Assembly: GCF_963675165.1 (NCBI RefSeq)
Contig: NC_087377.1
Coordinates: 8,759,122-8,823,121, forward strand
Length of the DNA: 64,000 bases
Reading direction: 5' to 3'
Source of the DNA: Halichondria panicea
Taxonomy: Eukaryota; Porifera; Demospongiae; Suberitida; Halichondriidae
Shown here: positions 45,985 to 57,199 of the stretch, one piece after another
Numbering within the stretch: position 1 is the first letter of the stretch
Layout: the number at the start of each line of letters is the position of its first letter
Program-made: the position numbers and the translations under genes
Notes under the pieces: generated by a model
Database searches by the model: none
What the model was told of the DNA's origin: nothing
What the model saw: only the letters and a program-made list of their open reading frames with translations

Positions 45985-47585
45985 GTTAGCAATCAACAAG
46001 AGTATGAGGACATACTGCTGTACAAGACTGCTGCCAGCAATGCTGGCCAGAAGAAATACAGAGACGGGCTTTCCACTAATGACAAGAGAAGTATAAGAGA
46101 CAAAACTCAAAGATATGCTCTGCAGCAACAATGCTTATACCTGCCTGAGAAGGACAGCACTGGCATGCATAGAATGAGAAGAGTTGTGGTGAAGCAAGAG
46201 GAGAAAAGCAGGATACTAAACATGTGCCACGGTGGACTGGATGGGATGCATTTTGGGAGAGACAAGACCTATGGAAAGGTATATTTATCATCATATCTTA
46301 TAAAGTATAATTATATCTGTTTCATGCATGTAGGTTGCTCAGGATTTCTACTGGAAAGGCCTACATGCTGACGTCATACAGCTCTGCAAGCACTGCGACA
46401 AATGCCAACGAACGAATCACCAACTGCAGAAGCCCAGAGCAGAACTACACCCCATCCCTGTGACAAAGGTCTGGTACAGAGTTGGTATTGACTTGGTAGG
46501 ACCTCTACCTGAAACAAGCTCTGGAAACAAGTACATTATCACCCTCTCAGACTATTTCTCTAAGTGGCCTGAGGCTGCCCCACTCCCATCAAAATCAGCA
46601 GAAGGTGTAGCAAAATTTCTGTTTGACACATTTTGCAGGCATGGGTGGCCAAAAGTGATTCAATCAGACCAAGGAAGAGAGTTTGTCAACGAAATCAACA
46701 CCCGACTTTTTCAGTTGACTGACATACAGCACTGCGTATCAAGTGCTTACCACCCACAAACAAATGGCCTTGATGAACGCTTCAACCAGACTCTATATAG
46801 TGAACACTCTCAAGAAGGTAATCGATTCTATAGTACTGATGACTGGGATTAGCATCTCTCTGCTGCTCTTTATGCCTATCGCATATCAAAACAGGTAAAA
46901 TTTTAATTATTATATCATGCATGCATATATTATTTTTTGATTGTAGGCGTCATCAAAGTACACACCCTTTTTCCTAATGTTCAATCGCCACCCGCGTAAA
47001 GCTGTTACTTTTGATATGGATCAACGAGATGGTGTCGACGCTATAGAAGATAGAGGAGATGCTGACCAATTGAGTGGAGAGGAGACTGAAAATGAAGAAG
47101 ACGGAGAAGACATGGATGGAATTCTCCAAAGGTTGATGGAAATTCGTGACCGCTGTCACCTCAATGCCAAGGAGAACATTGCTGCTGCACAGCAAAAACA
47201 GAAGCAGCAGTATGACAACAAGCATAACTCTTTGAAGGTATTATTTTATATAGCAAACTTTAGCTTATTTTTTGCCATTTTTGTCGTAGAGTTATCCAGT
47301 TGGCAGCAGTGTCATGCTATGCTATATCGTGTCATGGCCAATTCTCATCGAATGGGAGGGAAAATGGACTGCACCTGGAAAGGTCCATATATTGTCCATA
47401 AGATCCTTGACAAGGGTAGATACGAGTTGCAGTCTGGGAGCGGCAAAGTATTGAAAAAGTGTTACAATGGGGTACTGCTAAAGGAATACTACTCTCCAGG
47501 TAAAGTGTGGCTAGCAATAACCTCCTTCTGTCGTGTTCCTTGCTATATAATTATGCTTAAAACATTTTACAGAAACCAACGATGA
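45985..47585 (+). pseudogene. Integrase-type transposase, Ginger-like copy 1
   Basis: The N-terminal part lost its ATG by a small deletion relative to copy 2. It continues to a HHCC zinc-binding region (MHRMRRVVV..ILNMCHGG, then after an intron LCKHCDKCQ). The DDE core is VGIDLVGPLP, VIQSDQGREF and NGLDERFNQ, with 35 residues between the second Asp and Glu. A TATA insertion near 46795 and a stop near 46851 break the core's end. After another intron, an acidic stretch (EETENEEDGEDMDG) precedes a chromo-like C-terminal segment (MDCTWKGPYIVHKILDKGRY). Introns at 46279-46333, 46892-46947 and 47236-47290 have GT..AG borders. Confidence 0.78.
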
Positions 47586-47667
47586 AGAAAACACTCTTCC
47601 TGGCTCTGAAGACAACCACTCTTCTCCAGTCAAATCACCTCCTAAGAATAAACGAATGCCTGACGTA

Positions 47668-47857
47668 TACCCTCTCAAAATCCTGACCTACCCTCTCAAA
47701 AGCCTGATGCACCCTCTCAAAAGCCTGACCTACCCTCTCAAAAGCCTGATATACCCTCTCAAAAGCCTGATGTACCCTTTCAAAAGCCTGACCTACCCTC
47801 TCAAAAGCCTGATGTACCCTCTCAAAAGCCTGACCTACCCTCTCAAAAGCAAGATAA
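47668..47857. repeat. 21-bp minisatellite in Ginger-like copy 1
   Basis: Nine units of TACCCTCTCAAAAGCCTGAYS, probably coding for a Pro-Ser-Gln-Lys-Pro-Asp-Leu/Val heptad in the element's protein. A 2-bp insertion in the first unit shifts the frame. It precedes a Lys/Arg-rich end. Confidence 0.88.
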
Positions 47858-48039
47858 GCGTGATAAGCGTCCTCTTGACACAAAAGATCCTTGCAAGTCA
47901 CCTCCTAGGAAGAAACAAAAGAGTCGGGTAATAATATATAATTATCATAACATGTCTATTTTCTTGGTAGAATATTCTGTATAAGCTGTGTATATATCTT
48001 GTACAATTCTTAGACTTCTGTGTATATGATTATAGGGAA

Positions 48040-48825
48040 CGATGTGGCTGAAGAAACCTCTTTGACAAACAAGTGTTGAGTGCAATAGGTGGTATGCTCT
48101 CCGACAAGCATATGCGTGCAGCCCACCAGTTATTATCGATGCAATTCCTTAAGTTTGAAGGCTGCTATAATACTCTCTTGGCCCAATTAAAGGCATTTCC
48201 ACCAGTTTCCAATAATCAAGGCCCAGGTAAGACAACGTTTATGTAATTATGATAATTTTACTTGTACACGTGCAGCTGTGCAAATCTTCTTTGTTGAAGA
48301 ACGACAGCACTGGATTGCCACTTCTCTGTTTAAGGGTGAACTGTATTTATACGACAGCTGCTTCAATGGAACGCTTTCCCCAAGTACTGAGCTCCAGATA
48401 GCACAAGTGTATAGCCCATTAATTCAATGCAATGGGCTGTTGATTTCTGTGGTGGCTCTCCAGCAGCAAGAGGGTGCTAACAACTGCGGACTATTTAGCA
48501 TTGCTGCTGCATATCACGCTGCTATGAACGATAATGTGGATTCTCTAGTGTTTGATGAGGCCAAAATGAGAGCACATCTCATTAAGTGCTTTGAGAAGGG
48601 CAAACTCTCACGGTTCCCTCGCACAAAGAAAGCGATGCCCAAAAGACCAACACCACAAACCATTGCCATTACAATAATATATTATACTGCATGTGCAAGA
48701 GACCGGACTCTTTTGAGGATATGGTCATGTGTGACAAATGTAGTGAGTGGTATATCACTATCGCTGTGCCAAAATTCGCAAAGAACCAGTAGGTAATTGG
48801 TTTTGTTCTGGTTGCATCACTTTAT
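48040..48825 (+). pseudogene. Ulp1-type (C48) cysteine protease and PHD finger, Ginger-like copy 1
   Basis: The first exon (to about 48225) carries AHQLLSMQFLKFEGCYNTLL, typical of the segment before Ulp1 domains in transposons. The second (48278 on) has FFVEERQHWIAT (His-Trp), LYLYDSCFNG (Asp), ALQQQ (oxyanion Gln) and ANNCGLFSIAAAYHAA (Cys). A PHD finger follows: CMCKRPDSFEDM, MCDKCSEW, then CAKI..NWFCSGC. A 2-bp insertion near 48752 shifts the frame inside the PHD. The protease half is intact. Its role in transposition is unknown. Confidence 0.78.
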
Positions 48826-49447
48826 GATTTGTGCACTTTTGGTTATATTTATTGTACTTCTTTCTCTTGCATTGTTGTATATATTGAGTATTGAGATCTA
48901 TAACATAATAGATACAGCATCTATTGCATCTAGTTAGGCTTTGTCTATGGCTGTTTACTTCGTAGCCTAGACTAGTCCTCTTAGATTACCTGTGGACTGA
49001 CTTTCACCTGCACCGCAGAATGGGGGAGCTCTGGTCCTGGGGTAGGAGCTTTTGTCCTAGGACAGAAACTCCGGGGGGAGGATTTATCCTAAGGACGGAA
49101 CCCCCCCCGGAGCTCCTGTCCTGGGGGAGGCCGTGTCCTGTGACACCGGTAATATTGCCGAGGCAAAAAAGTTTTACCGGGACATTTGCCGCGGCAATAT
49201 TTTTACTGGGACAATTGCCGCGGCAAATGTCCCGGTGTCATAGGATAGAACCTCCGGGCGACAGTTTCTCCCCCGGAGCCTGCGGTCTTAGGACAATGCC
49301 TCCCCCCCGGTGGTTTCGTCCTAGGACTGAATCCCCGCCCCCAGGATATATCATCTGGGTACATGTACCCTGTCAAAACCTGTCAAGGCTATAGTATAAG
49401 CGTACGTGCGAGTGCATGAGAAATGTATAGACTGTTAGCAATCAGAA

Positions 49448-50840
49448 TGGCTACTCAACAAGAGTATGAGGACATACTGCTGTACAAGACTGCTGCCAGC
49501 AATGCTGGCCAGAAGAAATACAGAGACGGGCTTTCCACTAATGACAAGAGAAGTATAAGAGACAAAGTCAAGTTCAAAGATATGCTCTGCAGCAACAATG
49601 CTTATACCTGCCTGAGAAGGACAGCACTGGCATGCATAGAATGAGAAGAGTTGTGGTGAAGCAAGAGGAGAAAAGCAGGATACTAAACATGTGCCACGAT
49701 GGACTGGATGGAATGCATTTTGGGAGAGACAAGACCTATGGAAAGGTATATTTATCATCATATCTTATAAAGTATAATTATATCTGTTTCATGCATGTAG
49801 GTTGCTCAGGATTTCTACTGGAAAGGCCTACATGCTGACGTCATACAGCTCTGCAAGCACTGCGACAAATGCCAACGAACGAATCACCAACTGCAGAAGC
49901 CCAGAGCAGAACTACATCCCATCCCTGTGACAAAGGTCTGGTACAGAGTTGGTATTGACTTAGTAGGACCTCTACCTGAAACAAGCTCTGGAAACAAGTA
50001 CATTATCACGCTCTCAGACTATTTCTAAGTGGCCTGAGGCTGCCCCACTCCCATCAAAATCAGCAGAAGGTGTAGCAAAATTTCTGTTTGACACATTTTG
50101 CAGGCATGGGTGGCCAAAAGTGATTCAATCAGACCAAGGAAGAGAGTTTGTCAACGAAATCAACACCCGACTTTTTCAGTTGACTGACATACAGCACTGC
50201 GTATCAAGTGCTTACCACCCACAAACAAATGGCCTTGATGAACGCTTCAACCAGACTCTAGTGAACACTCTCAAGAAGGTAATCGATTCTAGTACTGATG
50301 ACTGGGATCAGCATCTCTCTGCTGCTCTTTATGCCTATCGCATATCAAAACAGGTAAAATTTTAATTATTATATCATGCATGCTTTTATTTTTTGATTGT
50401 AGGCGTCATCAAAGTACACACCCTTTTTCTTAATGTTCAATCGCCACCTGCGGAAAGCTGTTACTTTTGATATGGATCAACGAGATGGTGCCGACGCTAT
50501 AGAAGATAGAGGAGATGCTGACCAATTGAGTGGAGAGGAGACTGAAAATGAAGAAGACGGAGAAGACATGGATGGAATTCTCCGAAGGTTGATGGAAATT
50601 CGTGATCGCTGTCACCTCAATGCCAAGGAGAACATTGCTGCTGCACAGCAAAAACAGAAGCAGCAATATGACAACAAGCATAACTCTTTGAAGGTATTAT
50701 TTTATATAGCAAACTTTAGCTTAATTTTTGCCATTTTTGTCGTAGAGTTATCCAGTTGGCAGCAGTGTCATGCTAAAGAATATGGCCAATTCTCATCGAA
50801 TGGGAGGGAAAATGGACTGCACCTGGAAAGGTCCATATAA
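49448..50840 (+). pseudogene. Integrase-type transposase, Ginger-like copy 2
   Basis: ATG 49448 opens MATQQEYEDILLYKTAASNA, the probable true start of the protein. A frame change near 49567-49580 separates it from the zinc-binding region. A 2-bp deletion near 50026 interrupts the core between the first and second Asp. The part from VIQSDQGREF through LDERFNQTLVNTLKKVIDSS and LYAYRISKQ is intact here but broken in copy 1. Introns sit at the same places as in copy 1. Confidence 0.76.
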
Positions 50841-51295
50841 CGCTTTCCCCAAGTACTGAGCTCCAGATAGCACAAGTGTATAGCCCATTAATTCAATGCA
50901 ATGGGCTCTGTGGTGGCTCTCCAGCAGCAAGAGGGTGCTAACAACTGCGGACTATTTAGCATTGCTGCTGCAATCACGCTGCTATGAACGATAATGTGGA
51001 TTCTCTAGTGTTTGATGAGGCCAAAATGAGAGCACATCTCATTAAGTGCTTTGAGAAGGGCAAACTCTCACGGTTCCCTCGCACAAAGAAAGCGATGCCC
51101 AAAAGACCAACACCACAAACCATTGCCATTACAATATACTGCATGTGCAAGAGACCGGACTCTTTTGAGGATATGGTCATGTGTGACAAATTTAGTGAGT
51201 AGTATCACTATCGCTGTGCCAAAATTCGCAATGAACCAGTAGGTAATTGGTTTTGTTCTGGTTGTATCGATTTGTGCACTTTTGGTTATATTTAT
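50841..51295 (+). pseudogene. Remnant of Ulp1 protease and PHD finger, Ginger-like copy 2
   Basis: It begins in the middle of the protease after the internal deletion, so the catalytic His and Asp are lost. Cys remains in ANNCGLFS-type sequence but with further small deletions (near 50909 and 50972). The PHD finger (YCMCKRPDSFEDMVMCDKF) has lost a Cys and has a stop after FSE. Confidence 0.72.
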
Positions 51296-51715
51296 TGTAC
51301 TTCTTTCTCTTGCATTGTTGTATTTATTGAGTATTGAGATCTATAACATAATAGATACAGCATCTATTGCATCTAGTCTATGGCTGTTTACTTCGTAGCC
51401 TAGACTAGTCTTCTCAGATTACCTGTGGACTGACTTTCACCTGCACCGCAGAATGGGGGAGCTCTGGTCCTGGGGTAGGAGCTTTTGTCCTAGGACAGAA
51501 ACTCCGGGGGGAGGAAATATCCTAAGGACGGAACCCCCCCCCCCCCGGAGCTACTGTCCTGGGGGAGGCCGTGTCCTGTGACACCGGTAAAACTTTTTTG
51601 CCTCGGCAATATTACCGGCACAATACTGACTCAAATTACACGCCATAGTAGCGGATCACTAACGGTATTCGCCTCCAACTTTTAATTGCTTCCGGAAGCG
51701 GGGGCGTAGCTTCAT

Positions 51716-52019
51716 TGCACTAACCGTAGTAGCTAAATGACCTTTGACCTACCCTTATTTGTAGGAAAAAATTAATGATACTGGCTGAAAGATACTGGCT
51801 GAAGAAAACAGATGATACTGGATGGATAAACTGATGATACCAAAAAACTGGGATGATACTGATACTAAGAAAAGTGATGTTTCTGGATGTGAAAACAAGG
51901 GAAAGTGATATGATACTGATGTTCCTGAAAACAATGAAGAGTTAATCGAGTGAATAATACAATCATGATTGATGGATGACAGATAGATGATTTTGGCTTA
52001 GACTGGATACTGTGTGGCG
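51716..52019. repeat. Simple-sequence-like stretch of GATGATACTG motifs
   Basis: About 51770-51960 contains irregular repeats of GATACTGG / GATGATACTG / CTGATACT separated by A-rich bases. No gene. Confidence 0.6.
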
Positions 52020-52782
52020 ATGTCAGCCATTACTTGGAGCTTGTTTCGATTGAGGGGTTGACAGTCGCTCTCTCCACATGAACTCGTCAAGGTACGATGG
52101 CAACTGTTGTTCTGTAACCCCCCGCATCCTCTTCAGCTTGATCTTAATTCTATTCCAATAGCTCTCAACGTTTTGTGTGTGTACCCCTGTGACGCTGTTC
52201 ACAAACTCAATACTGTGGTTGACGGTGCCATGGGATGCAACATTTGGCAACGATGGTACATTATTGTAAGCGGCCCAACAGTCGGAATGTATCATTGTGC
52301 CTGGTTGAATATGTGCCTGTATATTATAGGCAAGAGTGTGACTGCTCTTCTATCTGCCACTAACTGGACAAAGCCAGTGGCAGGGGTTGTTGACGTGTCA
52401 GCCAACCCACAAGTCACTCCTGGGTCGCCTACCCCGTCCACCCTATTGTGTTTAAGTGTTTACAATAAATATTATTGTGAGCTACCTTAGGTTTGCGTCG
52501 GAACAGACTTTCATCGATCTGAACAATAACACCAGCTCCTCCAAGACGGATAACAGTTGCGACTAGTTTTGCTGAGCATACCTCCCTGAGCCATTGGTAT
52601 ATATCACACCCCGTGGATGGTCTCACCTCAGCCATGTCTGTCACAGGGTATTCTCTGGACCACCACAAAATGGCACTGTTGGAGAGTAATCTTACGAGGT
52701 GTCTGATGCTGTCTTGCAGGACCAACAGACGCCATCCGACCCTGCTGAAGACCTTCGCCGTTCGATCATTGGAATAGCACAC
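52020..52782 (-). pseudogene. ISXO2/IS1595-like transposase (Merlin-type), frameshifted
   Basis: Two exons on the minus strand. The first (52782 to about 52487) starts before LWWSREYPVTDMAEV and reaches GVIVQIDESLFRRKPK, with the first catalytic Asp; a donor GTAGCT follows. The second has LADTSTTPATGFVQLVADR, then after a 2-bp frameshift near 52318 MIHSDCWAAYNNVPS (second Asp), VNHSIEFV and GVHTQNVESYWNRIK (the expected third acidic residue), ending LDEFMWRERL. The family transposes eukaryotic Merlin elements and bacterial IS1595-group elements. No TIR of its own was identified. Confidence 0.8.
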
Positions 52783-53912
52783 CTATTTTTGTTTATTATT
52801 TTTATCACACATATTTTCCTTTAAAATGTTTATTATAATTATGCTTATTATAATATAAGATACCTACCTTGTACAGTCGCAGGTAGTTGCAAGCAGTCCT
52901 TTACCCCTAAGATAACTGATAATACCCCCTGTCCCACCTCCCACCACTGTTGACATGCTCAAGATAGACATACTGATAGTGGATGGATGGATTATCAAAG
53001 ATCTCAGCATTTGATGCATGATTTGAGATGGCTTAAGGGTGTGGTCTGTTTAGGTAAGGCCAGTTGTTAGAAAATTTTCATTACACACAAACTGGAGCTA
53101 GGTACTTACACACTAATGACTATACCAGCCCAAAACAAACACTCAGCCTAGGAGAAAGGTGCCTCAAGCTGCCTGACTGCTCTCCCTGTGTCAGAATTCG
53201 GTTTCAACTGCAACGTACCTACCCTGCCGGCCCGACTCTCGCACTTCTCAGTTAACACTGAGTTCTCTATCAAACCGACTGCTCTCCCCGTGTCAGAATT
53301 CAGTTTCAACGTACCTACCCGGCCGGCCCGACTCTCGCACTTCTCATTTAACACTGAGTTCTCTATCAAACCGTCGTCAAACCATAGATGGTCAACACGC
53401 CCCAAGGGAAGTTTCCCATTGTTATATACTTCACAACGAGATCAGAAACGTAACGTCCTATCAGAACCACACCTACAGCCAATCTCCGGAGAACACCTCC
53501 TGGGACCACATGCAAACGTCACATAAGGAGTCCTCCAAAACATCGCTGCGGATGGGCTATTGAGCAGAATGTATGAAAGTCCAATCCACAAAATCCTTCA
53601 CCCCACTCGTGATGTCCTTGGCCCTGCTGCAACATCGACAAATAATATTTGTACACAAATGGGGCAATCCTACATCTCGGCAATGAATTGGCAGAGATGG
53701 CTAAGATTCTGCCTCTCATTTTCACTCAAGCCATCAGAGGAGCTCGTTCCATTGTGGCAACATCCCTTCCAATTGACTAGTGACCAGCGAATCACTGATC
53801 ATCAAACATTGCATGAACATTTGCATGATTGCTACACGGAACTATAGAGATTGTTAAAGGGAATACATAGGTATGCATGCAAGTATAGCATTTCAGCAGG
53901 AGAATGAGTCAA
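52783..53912. other. Region without a recognised gene, with a 2-copy tandem repeat
   Basis: 53175-53372 holds two tandem copies of a roughly 100-bp unit (GACTGCTCTCCC.GTGTCAGAATTC .. GAGTTCTCTATCAAACC), the second lacking 6 bp. A 95-codon plus-strand frame at 53560-53847 shows no motif I recognise. Confidence 0.6.
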
Positions 53913-56794
53913 TTAGAGTTTGGATCTTGGCAGAATGGGTTTTTTTCCAGCTTTATAGCATTTCACTGTGTATGCATTCCTCCTTCGAACCATTCTGTGC
54001 AGGTAAAATAGATGGTGCTGCTTATTCATTGCACACAGAATATGCTTAAATCTACCAAGCCAGACAAACGTCTGCTCGCCAGCCTGTGTGTTTGCGTCAG
54101 GGCACTTTTCTTTGAGCCTTTGAGGAGAATATAGCGTATGGCATTTTCAGGGTTTACATGATTGGGAAGGTGGAACGTGTCAATTATCTTCTCGATATTG
54201 AGCCATGCCTTGTCCATTGGGGGCGGTAATGGTAAGGCTGCTCTTGCAACCTTCAGTCTATTCACATTGCACATGTTGTCATACGCTAGGTACATAGCAC
54301 GTATATCATTATATAAAATAACGCATCCACATAATTATGTGTGCAGTACATTATACTGCATGCGTGTTCTCACTTGTATAATGGTTGCCAAGCTTCTATA
54401 TGGCCTCCTGCTCTCACAACAAATTGGTGTCCCCTCGACCACCTCCGGAGACGTTTTGCTTTTCCAGTAATTTTGCGACATTCTGTAGACTGTCATCGGT
54501 TTGGCAACATGAAGGCTCTTTGACAACAGTGATGGGTTTGTTGCTAGTAGATCATGGGTTCCTGATTATAGTATAATTATGCGCACACTATACATTAAAT
54601 ATTATATACCTTGAGAAATAGCTGCAGATTTTCCCATTTCAATTTCAGAAGTAGTGTTTTGTAGAACCGTGTCTATTGTTTTCTCTTCATCAAAGTTAAC
54701 CGAAACATCATCTCCTATATCAGGGTGCACATAATTAGTGAGTACATGCATGCATGGTTAAAGAGTGCTAATATATATAGCTTAAGTAACAATCTTATCT
54801 CTAAAAAATGTTCAGCTGCCGCCGTTATTCGAATACAGTTATTGGCAGCATGCTGAATTAACCAGCTGCTTTCTCTCAGACTGAGGATAAAGTTCACATA
54901 GCAATTATAATTATATACTCAACAAAGTATATCAGCAATATTACTGGACTGGATGTGATACGGGATTAATAATTATAGTATACAAGTTCCAGTGTATATA
55001 TACATGCAGTAATATTATTTTATAGCACATCATGCATACGACTATTCAGTATAATGGTGTATAATTATTGTAATTATTTCACTATTTTGAACTTTGCAGT
55101 GCTTCAAAAAACTCCTGCATGAGATCTGTTGGTACTGGTGGTACCTGTGACTCCAAATACTGGCAGTGATCCTGACAAAAAGCTTTTCCAGGCACCGGCG
55201 GATAGGTGCACACATCTGGCATAGATATTGATGGAATTCGGTCCACAACATACTGTGAACGATGACAATAATAATAATACTGAATGTATGTTGCAGGACT
55301 TGGATGATAATTTTTGTGCATTTACCTTCAGTCTGTGCATGCAATGTGGAAAAACAAGTTTCCAAATCCCGTCAGTAACCCACAGAGTGCCACAACCTAT
55401 ATTATAATGATAATAGCAATGTATATATAATTATTATATATATATTATTATTATGAGTAGAAAAACTTTCCTCTTTTCTTGCAAACAGCAGTGCAGTCAG
55501 TTTCACAGTGAGGGTATATACTGCATGAGCGAATTGTTTCAATCATTTCCATTGTTTCCTCTCTGTCACTGTCTCGTTTGAAGGTGAAATGACTTAGGGA
55601 AAAAGTAGGATTGGTTGCTAGTACAAGAAACCTAATTTCATTCTCAATCTCTCCATTGTAGAATGCATCTGCTGCAATCTTTTCTGTCATGGCTGAATTA
55701 ACAAGAAGTAAAATTAATGCGGATGCAAGCCATGTGTATATAATTGAATTTATATATATTAATATAATTATAATTATAGCATAAAACCTTGGTCCTTGTT
55801 GAGAGAATGAGTGTCATTGTATGTTTCACTAAAACCCTAGCTGGAAGGAAACCCATGAGTGGTTCCTGCGGAGTGATAAACTTGATAGGAGCAAATGATT
55901 GCAATGACTGTTATAATATAATAATACCATATACATAGCCGAGGGGCTTAATTTTCACTGTTTTTGAGGTATAATATAGCAGTTAGGTGCAAAGATAGAA
56001 AGTGTAACCTGCATGGGAGTGATTCCGGTAAGCAGTCAACCCAAAATCCCGCGCTATATATAATTATATATACAGTGCATTATACATAATGTACTTACGC
56101 AAGGGAGCACTGAAATTCTAGGAGAGGCCGAGTGAAGAAAACGGTGTCATAAACTTCAATTAAATTTTGCTGGCTCTGATAGTATTGAAAGCCAGAGGTT
56201 TGTTTTCTCCCCCACATCGCATAGTTATAAGTCAAACCACATGGCTGACACCTAAGAGTGACTTTCGGCAATTTCTTCACACCAGATAATGTGTAAAGGG
56301 TGACCTGGAGAAGTTTATAAAACCAAAGTGCATATTTTATTACTTATACTTCACAGTCATGATTTGAAGTCAATTGACGTTGGCATTCAAAGCAGTTAGA
56401 CACTGGAGGAGCTAACAGAGTTGGTGATGGATGGTTAGATGTGAATGTGGCTATTAGGTGTGGACAATGAATCGTAATGAAAGAGGCTAGCAAGTGTGCA
56501 TCATCCATATCTGTGACTTTTGCTATGTACTTGGATACATGGAAGGTGTTTAGTGTCTTCGGAAATCCAGAAAGCACGGAACATATCCGTGCTATCTTGT
56601 TGATACCATATCGTCCCACCAGGTACGTAGCGATATCATGCTCAGATATGTCTTTTGAAGATGCAGGCAGCTCAATAGTCTTGGAACAATTCACAAGCTT
56701 CAGTAATCTTGCTTGATGACATAAGGTATGCCCTAGCCTGTTTTGATGCTTCAGTTAAATTCTTTGGCAGTTTTCTCTTCTTCTTAGCATCCAT
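53913..56794 (-). pseudogene. KDZ-type transposase with CxC cysteine cluster, decayed
   Basis: Ordered minus-strand exons: start MDAKKKRKLPKNLTEASKQA at 56794; CFECQRQLTSNHDCE (to 56347), then TLRCQPCGLTYNYAMWGRK (56300-56100), together a CxC-type zinc cluster; NHSWVSFQ in a shifted frame (55870-55790); AADAFYNGEIENEIRF (55690-55450); VTDGIWKLVFPHCMHRLK (about 55390-55325); VCTYPPVPGKAFCQDHC (55255-55080); CELYPQSERKQLVNSACC (54900-54850); RRWSRGHQFVVRAGGHIEAW (54460-54360); YLAYDNMCN..IIDTFHLPNHV (54295-54130); NTQAGEQTFVWLGRF and FYLHRMVRRRNAYTVKC, stop at 53913. This series matches KDZ-superfamily transposases. Frameshifts near 56700, 55830 and 54110 and stops near 54560 break it. Confidence 0.75.
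55936..56060. mobile_element. MITE in a KDZ gene intron (GAGGGGCTTAATTTT family)
   Basis: ATAGCCGAGGGGCTTAATTT, TTCCGGTAAGCAGTCAACCC and CCCGCGCTATA in the same order as in receptor B intron 3. Confidence 0.55.
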
Positions 56795-57199
56795 ATCTCT
56801 GTAGCTATAAGTGACTGTGTATGCTATAAACTTTGATTAGCTAAACCTTGGCATGAACTATAGCCTATATTCTAGCAGTTGCAAGATGAATCAGCATTAA
56901 TTGTGATTTTTGTGGGTGAGGTGTGTCAAGGTGGTGTCCAGATCTAGTTGTGTAGAATATTCTATTCCAGTACAGTAACCTACTGTAAGGCGCGCCATTG
57001 TGGTAAAGTATAAGCATTATCATTGGTGGACAAGGTGTCCAGTTACTGGTGGTTTGTGTCCTCTACTCTGCTTCCAGTGTATGGTTCCAGTACTGTAAGG
57101 CGCGCTGATTTCGTCATTGCGGTCAAATATGAGCATTATCATTGGTGGACTGAGGTGTATGGCGCGCTGACTTGCCACATACCGGAGACCTGCATGGTA

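Larger units (their letters stand above)
45805..49145 (+). mobile_element. Ginger-like DNA transposon, copy 1
   Basis: TIRs start TGTCATAGGATAG and end CCTGTGACA; both sides carry CCGG (45801-45804, 49146-49149), a 4-bp target duplication. The ends are rich in short inverted GTCCTAGGAC and CTCCGGGGG blocks. Contents: gypsy-type integrase, a Pro-rich repeat, a Ulp1 protease and a PHD finger, with small introns. The TGT..ACA ends, 4-bp TSD and integrase-plus-protease content agree with the Ginger superfamily. Confidence 0.82.
49236..51583 (+). mobile_element. Ginger-like DNA transposon, copy 2
   Basis: Same TIRs as copy 1 (TGTCATAGGATAG..CCTGTGACA) with CCGG at 49232-49235 and 51584-51587. It is very similar to copy 1 but lacks about 1 kb: the join near 50838 (CATATAACGCTTTCC) skips the chromo-like end, the minisatellite and the start of the protease. 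Confidence 0.82.
45772..51647. mobile_element. Palindromic MITE carrying two Ginger-like insertions
   Basis: With the two Ginger-like elements removed, three pieces remain (45772-45804, 49150-49235, 51588-51647) that join at CCGG sites into one palindrome. The left end TATGGCGTGTAATTTGAGTC is inverted at the right, and AATATTGCCGAGGCAAAAAA is inverted around the TTGCCGCGGCAA centre. A 6-bp repeat GTAGCG lies on both sides (45766-45771 and 51648-51653). Confidence 0.78.

Noticed and set aside
47635-47901. Minus-strand frame with QAFERVG repeats
   Set aside because: Antisense of the 21-bp minisatellite inside the Ginger-like element.
45805-51583. Simple tandem duplication of one Ginger-like element
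   Set aside because: Each copy has its own CCGG pair, and the leftover bases form a single palindromic MITE, so two insertions explain it better.
53560-53847. 95-codon plus-strand frame as a gene
   Set aside because: No recognisable motif or splice partner; left as unassigned.
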